From: Hanleya hanleyi
Taxonomy: Eukaryota > Mollusca > Polyplacophora > Lepidopleurida > Hanleyidae
Length of the DNA: 64,000 bases
NCBI GenBank assembly: GCA_036873755.1
Contig: JAVTVY010017367.1
Span: 1-64,000, forward strand
Direction: 5' to 3'
Positions 47,401 to 57,300 of the stretch are shown here, piece after piece. How positions within the stretch are numbered: position 1 is the first letter of the stretch; each line of letters opens with the position of its first letter. The translations under genes and the position numbers were made by a program. The notes beneath the pieces were generated by a model, which was not told where the DNA came from, ran no database searches, and saw nothing but the letters and a program-made list of their open reading frames with translations.

Positions 47401-50400
47401 CTCTAGGAGTTGTTTCATAAAATGTCAGAAACTAGGTTATGTGTAACATGACTTCAAACCACTGGACAACGAACATTTACTGGTTACGAATTTAGCGTTC
47501 CTGAGTGTGCTTTCTAAGCGTATAATTGGCATGAAGCATTGCTTCAACGCGAAAATTGATGGTTTCCTACAGTCAGTTTCTGACACGTGCCATAATGGCA
47601 TCCTGATACGGGCTATAAATTCAAAATTAAACGAAACATTAAAAAGGTGTGATCAACGATATCGGCGTACTGACAAGAAGTGATATGATCTCACAGACCA
47701 CTTTTTTTCTAAAATTATCACAAGAACCAAAAGTGATCCATATGATAATGTGTATCTCAGTCACGCTTTTATTGTAGCTGGTCATATGGGTATATTTATT
47801 GTAATGATAACACGGTCCACAGCACCGGCTTGAGGGTTATTAGATGCAGATATTTTAGAGCTATTATGCAGTAGCCCCATCAAGTCATCTGTTTGAAATG
47901 ATGAACTATGTGATCGCCAGAAAATTAAAAACGGCCCAAGCGAGGAAATACATATTGAATGCAAGTCATCTTCAGAAGAAATATGTCCCCTGAGGTCCGA
48001 CGCAGACCTAGCGCGTCTTTCTCCACCATGTTTGCACGTCACAATACTACAATTGCAATGATTTGTACTGACGGCAAGCCATGTAAGTACTTTTCATCCC
48101 TCACATGAAATCAACCCATTCATGTGGCAGCTTTCGCCTTTTTACAGTGGTCACTACACCTTCATTTTTGAAAATGTGGAACGCAAGCCCTCCTATCACA
48201 TCCACGAAGGACAAGTCTGATCCTCTTCCAACAACCCGACATGAAACCACTGACTGCCTCTCAAATCTTGCCCTTGCGTTGCTCATAATGGAAGTCACTT
48301 GTTATATGGTTCTTCCCTAATCTACTCTATGTATATGCTCTTGTAGCAACTTGTGGGACGCTGCAACGTCACGAGTTAGGATAAAACAAAACAAATGTTT
48401 TGAAGCCAGATCCCAGGCGTTGAAGCTTCAACATTTAAACTCCAAATAACACATATTCAGGCAAATGGGACATTCATTGGTGAGATAGGGATGAAATAGT
48501 GGTGAAATAGTTCATGGGAATGTTAGCCCTACGAATCTAAAGTAATGGGAGGTTACGTTTCCGACAATATCCCGATGTTTTCACTATTGATCCTTCTGAC
48601 AAGCATACCAGGGCATTTGGCGTCGATCCAAGACGTTCGACACTGAAAGGCAACATCGAAACGAACAGAAAATGGCCACAAATAGACAGAGAAGAGTCTT
48701 TAACTAAAACAGACAACTATTACTGCTTGGTCAAGAGAAGTGTGTGGTCGATAATTGGTCGATAATTAGCATTAATGTTCAATGCATTTATCCTGGATTA
48801 ATGACAGGGCTGCAAGCGTTGTGTGGTCCGTCATTCATTGGCCAGCCGTCGTTTATGAAGAGTTTGCAAAGGTCCATAATCCAAAGACCTGTTTCATTAA
48901 TAATATAACACCTAAATAAAAATAATCGAAAGATCAAAGATAAATTGGAGTTACTTGCAAGATAGAAGCGGTGAACAGTATTCAATGATGCCGTCACTAT
49001 CAGTTGATTCAGGAATATACGAGAATATATTCACAATGCAATAGAATTTGCCAGAAATATCTTTATCCGTCGGAATGACGAAGCAACCAGTTTGATGGAA
49101 ACAAATAATAGATGAACGAATGTGACAGGAATAGTTAAAACTATGAATTTGAGTAATTTACATGAAATCAAGCCTACACTAAGTTGCATACGGAGGATTG
49201 GGTGAGCGGGTGAATGCGGGATTTCCAGCAAAATCTGTATGTTTGGAGCTGACCTGTAGTATTGTACCAGAAATGTATCACATGATAAGCTTATTAGAAT
49301 GGTAAACATATGGATTTTCTTACATTTGCCTTTTCCTCGGCATACAAAGTCAATAATTCACCGATTGACCCTGTCGAGCAAAGTTGTCCCCGAGTGTATT
49401 GAACTATGAAGCAAGATGGTTCTACAATTAGGTTATATTCAGATAGACTGATGGTAGCTGAAACTGTTGAGTCCAGCATATTATCTGTAAATTGCATGTA
49501 AATCCTCTGAGTATTTACCGAGCACTGGCATTATTTACGGCAATGTATTTACAGTACTATACAGTACAACTCGGAACTAGTAATCTTAGGACACCACGAT
49601 CAGCCTTGTTTCAGCCAAACTGAGTATCTCGGTAGCATTGGTCTGGTTTCAGTAAAGTACGTTTCATTCGAATAGGGATAGGAAAAATAATTAGCTCCTT
49701 TTACCCCATCAGGGCCATAGACAAGCAATTTCCGTGCAAGTTTCTAAGTTGTCTATCAAATACTAAACCAGATAGGTACCGGATAAAGGATTCTTGCTAG
49801 TCGGGTTAAAGGGTCATAGCTTTGAGGAAAACCATGGAAACGGGACAAAATCCGACGATGCACCTTTAAAAGATTTTAAACATCCAGCACCAGCCGTACA
49901 TGTCGATTATAATTATCCGACAGACCAATGAGGTGAGGTGTAAAATTTGATAATATTAAAATCAGGTTATGCAAAATATGGAATATGTATACTTTACCTG
50001 AGTAACTAACATATTGATTAGACCAGTCCAGCTCCCATTGACCAACTCTCCCCAGTCGCCATGAGGATCTTCTACCAGCTCATACCTGAATGACAAAGCG
50101 TTTTTATGAACAAAGATAAATATAGTGAAAATCTTAACACTTTTTGTAATCTGTGCTCTGGAAAGTCCAAGTACTTTAGCCCTGTGTACTTCGAAACTAT
50201 TACAAGAATCACACGCTAGCCATATCACGTCAAATTGTATACAGACATCTCCTAGATTGAGTGGATATGCAGTTATCTGCATGATACAAAGTATTGTTGA
50301 TGAACGTGAAATGTTGAGATCTGCCATCCTCTACCAGACTCATCTGGCTGTCCGGACCTCCTTTCTCTTGCAAGAAAATACCATGTTTTATTCTATGCAT

Positions 50401-51299
50401 ATTTGGTACTTTGATATACATGTAATATCTTGCAAAACATTATTCTCGTTATTCAAACAGAGTCGAAAATTATAACCCTGGTTCAGAAAAATGTCCACGT
50501 TATAAAGGAATACAATCTTAACCAAGAAGGCATAACAAATTTCAATAAATGCTGTTTGCTGGAAAGACAAAGGTTCTCAACAAGACCACAGTGTTCCCGT
50601 CGTCGAGTTGTCTCTATTTCAATTTATACACCTATGAGAAAGGACAGTGAATGTTTAGAGCAAATTTGCGTTTAGTTTCTATGTTTGTCTAACCAACAGA
50701 TGGACAAACAACAGCAGGGTTGAGACAGATAAATGAAATGATAAGCATGCATTCTTGGATACTCGAAGTGTCCCGTATAGTTTAACGACAGGAACGTCAT
50801 CATATCCTGACGATAACAACGGACAGTGTACGGCATCATGTCTTACCGGTATCAACGGACACTACGTCATCATCTCTTGTTCGTATAAGGTGAGTGAGTG
50901 AGTGAATGTGATTTAACGTCGCTTTCAACTGTATTTCAATCACATCCCGACGCTTCGACATTTAAATTGTATATTGAAGTCCGCTTCGATATTGCATCTC
51001 CATTACACCAAGTTAAGTTCTAAGTTCCCACTAGAATCTCCTATAGATTTTAAGAGATTATTTTTATCAAGCGGCTACTTTAGAATATCTGTTTAGTCGG
51101 ATAAAAGAAGACTGTATTTTAGGTTACTTGAGAGAAATCGATTTGTTGTATAAGTTTTAATGTATGTCCATGTTTTTGGTGTGTTGTGTTGATTATTTCT
51201 GGATTGCTGGGTTGTTGACTTGTTTTTGTTAGAAAACTTATAATTTTGTTTGATCGTCGCTTTATAGCTGAAATATTGCTGAACGCGAGGTTAATCCTT

Positions 51300-51355
<56 letters not shown>

Positions 51356-54300
51356 TTCTTTCTCTCCCCCCCTTCGAAGTTCCTTGATAAATCTGAAAAT
51401 TTGGAGATGTGCCAGAGAAGAGCGTTATTGATTGACTAACCGATATATTGGGTCAACACACTCACCATATTATGAGGAATGACGTAGCTACTCGAGAAAG
51501 ACGGCACCCTGCACACAATCGGCGCGTAGATTCTGATTGGTAGATCTCTCCAAGTTTGAAGTGGGAACGTAGAAATTGACTTGGTGTAATGCAGATGGGA
51601 TTTTGGTGATACCACATAATTCAAGTCTTACCATTTTAGATGTTGAAATTCCTGGCTGATGAATGTCTAATTTGACGCTTATAGTTTACTCACCTGAAGT
51701 TCAATCGCCCTGCCATTTCCTCTAAGATATCGATTGTTTGGCCCTTGAAGATGGTCTCACCACGTTCTTTTGTCTTCATAAGAAATGGATCCCACTGCAA
51801 AAGATAACGAACGATATGAAAGTATTGTTAAGGTTCAACATGGACAATGATTGCCGATTTAATTGTTAAACAGCAATGTGTATAATATATATAGCTTACA
51901 GAATTGGGCCTAGATTATGCAACTGGGACAAAAAATATGTTTATCATTTTACCAACTTCGAAATGAAGCCTGTGATGGGGAAAAATGTATTCTCCTACAA
52001 CCTGCCAAAGTCAAATACAACTGAAAAAGACAAATATATCATTATACTGTAGAGCGCCCTGTTACATTATAGGTGGAATAAAGATGTTGGTGCATCTCAG
52101 GCATGCAGACTTGTTTTCATGTCTAGACCATATAATAACATTTGATTGAAGAAAAAGTATAACATTTGAAGAATGGTATCCAAGGGCCATATTTCGGCTT
52201 TTAGCTCTGTTGGAAAAAAAAACATCGAAACATGAGTAAAAAATATTTTAGGCACTACACAAGGCATTTTTTCACAGACATGTACTGAGCTGTACACTAC
52301 TGAACGGTACTGCATGAAAAGGTCCACCATACATGTAGGAACTGAGCTGTAACTGAACAGTTCCTGTGTGATAATAACAGGTCAGAACTGAACTGAGCAG
52401 TACATATCAGTTAGCAACAGCCTGGTTCCAGGAGGTAACTGAGCAGAACTGCACAGTAACATATTGGTTACTGTTCAGTTACCATGCAGTACTGTTCAGT
52501 CCTGTTCCGTGAGGTACTGTACAGTATCCAATCAGTACTGACCAGTTACTGAGTGGTACTGTGTGGATACGGATCAGTACTGAATGGTACTGTACTGAGG
52601 TGTACCGTTCCAGACCCTTTCTTGCGGTTACCATTCAGTTACCACACGGTACCAACATGTGGATATTTGGCTGTGTGTTGAATTTTTTTTCATTCGCATA
52701 AAACTATTCGTTTGACGAGGAATGGACAGAAATTACGGTGTGCATTTGGTACCAAAAATACTTCTTCGGGAGTAATATTTTATCACTGTAGCGTCATTCG
52801 AGGAGACCCTTTAAATGAAGCCATCAATATTTGAAGCTATGTGCTAGGTATATTATGAATCGAAATACGCATGGGCACAGTCTACATGAAATGCTGAGAA
52901 ATACTGTTATCGTAAGGAACTAAACAATAATTAGAGGAACTTACCTCGCCAACACCAACTCGAAGCGTCCTGCCGTTTAACCCATTGTTTACATCGGGGA
53001 ACATAATTCTGGTTAACTCAGCCACCGATTGCTGTTGACAGTGATGCCATTCTTTGACAGGCTGAAATTCCATCGTAGCCCCATGCTTTCTGAGAGTATA
53101 CACATCTATTGGAGACGTGCATCTATCCGCGTAATGGCTGCGGTTATCCTGAATTTGGCAGATCAAGCATGGAGTTTAAACGATTTACGACAGCGTTCAC
53201 AAGCATGTTCTCTATTCCTCACGTTCCAGGATTTTTTCGAAACATGAAATCTATTTCATGAGTTGGCTGTGCATGTTAATTTGAACACTGTTCACATCTG
53301 GAATACGGAGTGCTCAATGCCCTATCTTAATGTATGTGCAGAGTTATGCACGTACTTTTATGCATTTTATAACCAACGAGCTACATTTATCGCTCTAATC
53401 AGACACAAAAGTGAATATTAGGTCGGGATCCAATGTGAGATAAGGGGCCTGGAATTTGGTCCCGTTTCCACATCGAGCTGACTCGAGAGTAGGGCTATTG
53501 GGTCAGCGTAAGGCAGGCCACAGATCCGTGTTGACATAAGGTAGCAACAGCTACTTTGAATTGTCCGTCCGTTCAGTTTTCCACAATGAACACTTAAAAG
53601 GTATATATTGTAAATAATACCAAAGTTTGTTTTTCTATAGCAAGAAATATTGCTGTCAGAACCAGAAGAAAGTTTCGAACATGGAGTTATAATCCACCCA
53701 GAAATTCCTCCAATAATGAGAGCCGCCAATACGGCTTGTTTTCATTATCTACGAGAGCCAACAATGCGACTTGTTTTCGTTATCTTTGCGAGATCAAACG
53801 TGACCGTCGGATATAATTAGACGACTGATCCTACACATCCTTTATGTCACATCTCGTGATTTCATGACCATTTGCATTATTCTGCTACCACCGATCAATG
53901 ATGAAAAAAATGATCTTGGCTTAAAAAACTACATCCACGCTGAATCTTCTCTTTCTCTTCGCTGCTATAAACATTACATGTATACCGTCACTGAAAAAAA
54001 TGGCTAATAATATGTTTTTAATTCAATTCTTATATATCAATGTAGTTTGGAATGCTGATATTACGCCAGAAGAACCAAACACCATGGTTCCAGCCTCAAT
54101 AGGTGGACACGCAGAAGGTTATACACGTATATTGTATGAATGATTTTTTGTTCTCAATTTCGATGTTGTTCCCCAAGCTCGTTCCAGGAATGCTGCTGAT
54201 ACGTTAAACGCAACATATATGTATTTCTGGGTACAGAACAATCGACATAACTTCTGTTGCGATTAATGATCGTCACTATTTTTCATTGGAGTGGTGAAAC

Positions 54301-57300
54301 TGAATGTGTATTTTCATGGTGACGTCATGCCCCGGGAAATTGTGTAATTTGTTACAGCAGTTGTTAGATTAATGGAATTAAATGTCACTGTATATCACAA
54401 CCACCAAATCTAACTTGTTATTGGGATTAATGCTATCTTATATCCACACAAATGTTTGATCTGCCACCCCTGAAATAATCTACATACCCTACCATTTCAG
54501 GGTGAGAAAGCAATATCACACAAACAAACAAGGATCTGCTATATCAAGCGAAAATGTAATATGGCTATGTCATAATAAGAAATGAACATTGTAATAAGGA
54601 ATGGAAACTACCTGGTTCAAGCAACTCAAGCAACTCGGCCGTTATACATGTACATACCATTTTAAAGGGGGGTATGTTTGATCTCTTGTGAGGCATCAGT
54701 ATCGCAATATTCTCCAGTTCTCCAATATGACCAAAGAAACCAGTAACATTGCATTGGTCAGTGATCACAATCCATCTTGAATGGCGCAGAAATTTAGGTG
54801 AACCACTTGCGGACATCTGTAAAGAAACATACGGAAAGAAAATAAGTAGCTGTAATTGGGACTTCCTTTTAATACGGCAGGTTTGGTCCAAGTTGAAATA
54901 AAGCTTCGTTTATGGGACGGGCTAGGGTTTATAGGACTCTTAGACTCGTAAATGGCTGAAAGAAAGTCTATGTGAAACGTACTTTGGTCACACGTGGTAC
55001 ACAACATTTCTGGAACTTATAAATCGTAGTGTCCCAATGCCTAACATCCAATAATTTGCAAAATATATGGAAATAATTTGCTTAAGCTCTGGATATAGTA
55101 GGATTCTGCTGATGGTCTTTTGATCCCCGCGGCTCGCCCTCTGTACACAAAAATGTGTAGGATTATTGTTCTGTTCGGTCATTTAAGCCGTAACGACGTC
55201 GGGCTTAGAGGGTAGTTTTCTGGTTTTTCCTGCAATTACCAGCTTTACCCAATGTTGAGGCGACGACTCCACCAGACATACTCGATAATCATCCATTAAC
55301 ATCACATAAATTATTTGTTTGAGCTGATCTGTCATGACAGCTCCCGTGCTAGCGTATCTAATTCCGCTTAAGCCGATGCTAGGGACCGTGTGGATTTTTG
55401 TCTCCACATGAACAGCTGCAATAAAAGCGCGTCTGATACATAGGGACACTTCCGAAAATCCACCGTATTCTCGGATCTGAATGTGAGGTGTCTATGTAAG
55501 CTTCCTGTGAATTCATATGGTTGTTTTTAGCCACCAGACGTCATAAATTTTCCCCCACCTCTTGTATATCGCACCAATTTCATAAACAAATAGGGAAAAT
55601 CAAAAGTTTTCCATGATACTGGCAGGAGGAATATGATGTAATGTTTCCATAGCAAAATCGTGAAACGTTATCTAGTGAACCTCCTTCAAATGTAAGCGAC
55701 CCGAATTGAATGACAATTGCACTATGCATATATTTTTTCTATCATGAGCGACGCATAAGATTGCGACAAAGTATCAATTATTACCGCTTTGAGAACATTT
55801 CCTGTACACTTCTTGTTGCACACAATCAAGTGAGTATATACGTGTTCTATATCCCCATTCTGGCCAGCACGGCTGCCCCACAAACCGCAATGCTCCTCGT
55901 CTGTCCATGCTAGCATTTGATACAATCGAGGTGTGTGGCTCTCAATGAGTTCATACACGAAACCGTTTCTCATTTCATCTGAAAAAAGACTGATTTCATT
56001 CAGTGCTCACACATTTATTTCGAAGTCTCAAACAACTACCATGTACCTTTTTCAACTTTTTCAATTAATACAAACATATGACACGGGTACCTGATATAGA
56101 ACACATTGATAGATGTACAGGAGATAAACTGATGAGCCCCTAAAATCTAGGTATAATCTTGCTTAATGTTGTGTTACAGTGGATGGGATTGATACAGATT
56201 GGTTCAATAGAAATTGAAAATGTCCTGTTTGCGCTTCGTGTCAAATAGTCGGCATGAGAGGAAGGTAAAAGACAGACATTCCATTATTATGTTCCACTAC
56301 AATTATCGATTGTTTCCGACAAGTCCTGTTGAATAGATATATTTAACTGATATCGAACTATTTAACTGTGGAATATCGTCTATATATCTTTTATAGAAGT
56401 GTTTGGTATTGAGAAAATGTAAGGATATAGCTGCCGCTGCTGTTCTGTTTGTATACAAAGCAAAATGTTTCTTGTTATGCGAACTAATTATGTATTGCCA
56501 GATAGTGACGAACTATCAGTCACGGATGTTTCAGAAATAGTGATAGCTTCTTGGGGCATGTTCACGTCTCACTTTCAACCGAGCAACAGATAAGCTAACC
56601 AGAATTCGAATAGCTACACACATAAGTGCATGAACACAAGACAGAAGATAAAAAAAACACTTGCCTGATCGATCATTAATATGTAACACCAATTTTCGCC
56701 AGTTCAGATCATCTATCAGTTTCAGAAGTAATTTTGGCATATCGGTTTGTTTACTTATCACCGTAGAGATCGAACGATTCCTCCACCAGAGACAATCTGA
56801 AATACAGAGAGCCAGAAATTGCTATAGATTTACGGTGTTGATTTACAGCAAACCAACAAAGAAACTATATTCGGTATAATGATAACTTTTGACTGGCTTT
56901 GGCGATTTCGGGCCAGTCCAATCCTGGGCGAGAGTGGGTGAGCATTTCGGTCCCCGTACCCTTTGGTCAATATAAACAAAAAAATCCAAGGTGTTCGCCA
57001 TGAGGACGTAATTCTTAAAGAGGCATTATTTTGACGATTTATCGGTAAGATTTTCGATTTTTTTTCTTCTTGTTTGTTTTCTTCGCTAAAGAATCCTGAT
57101 GAATCAGTAAGGTATACACTGATGTAAAACAAAACAGCTATGGCCCACTTGCTTCTCGAAGAAAAGCAGAAATTTTGAAGAAAAGTGACGAGAACATCAC
57201 TTTTCTGGTACCCACATGGACGACATTTTGAATTTACCCATTAACATCTGGGGTATGCATAGGCTCAAAATGACCCCAATAGGCTAAAAAGTCTGGTAGT

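Noticed and set aside
47782..48042. Possible alternative receptor exon or nested gene in intron 7
   Set aside because: No similarity to any iGluR segment, and exons 7 and 8 already join in phase without it.
51246..51431. 61-codon ORF with long Ser-Leu run
   Set aside because: It is the translation of the TC dinucleotide tail of a LINE fragment.
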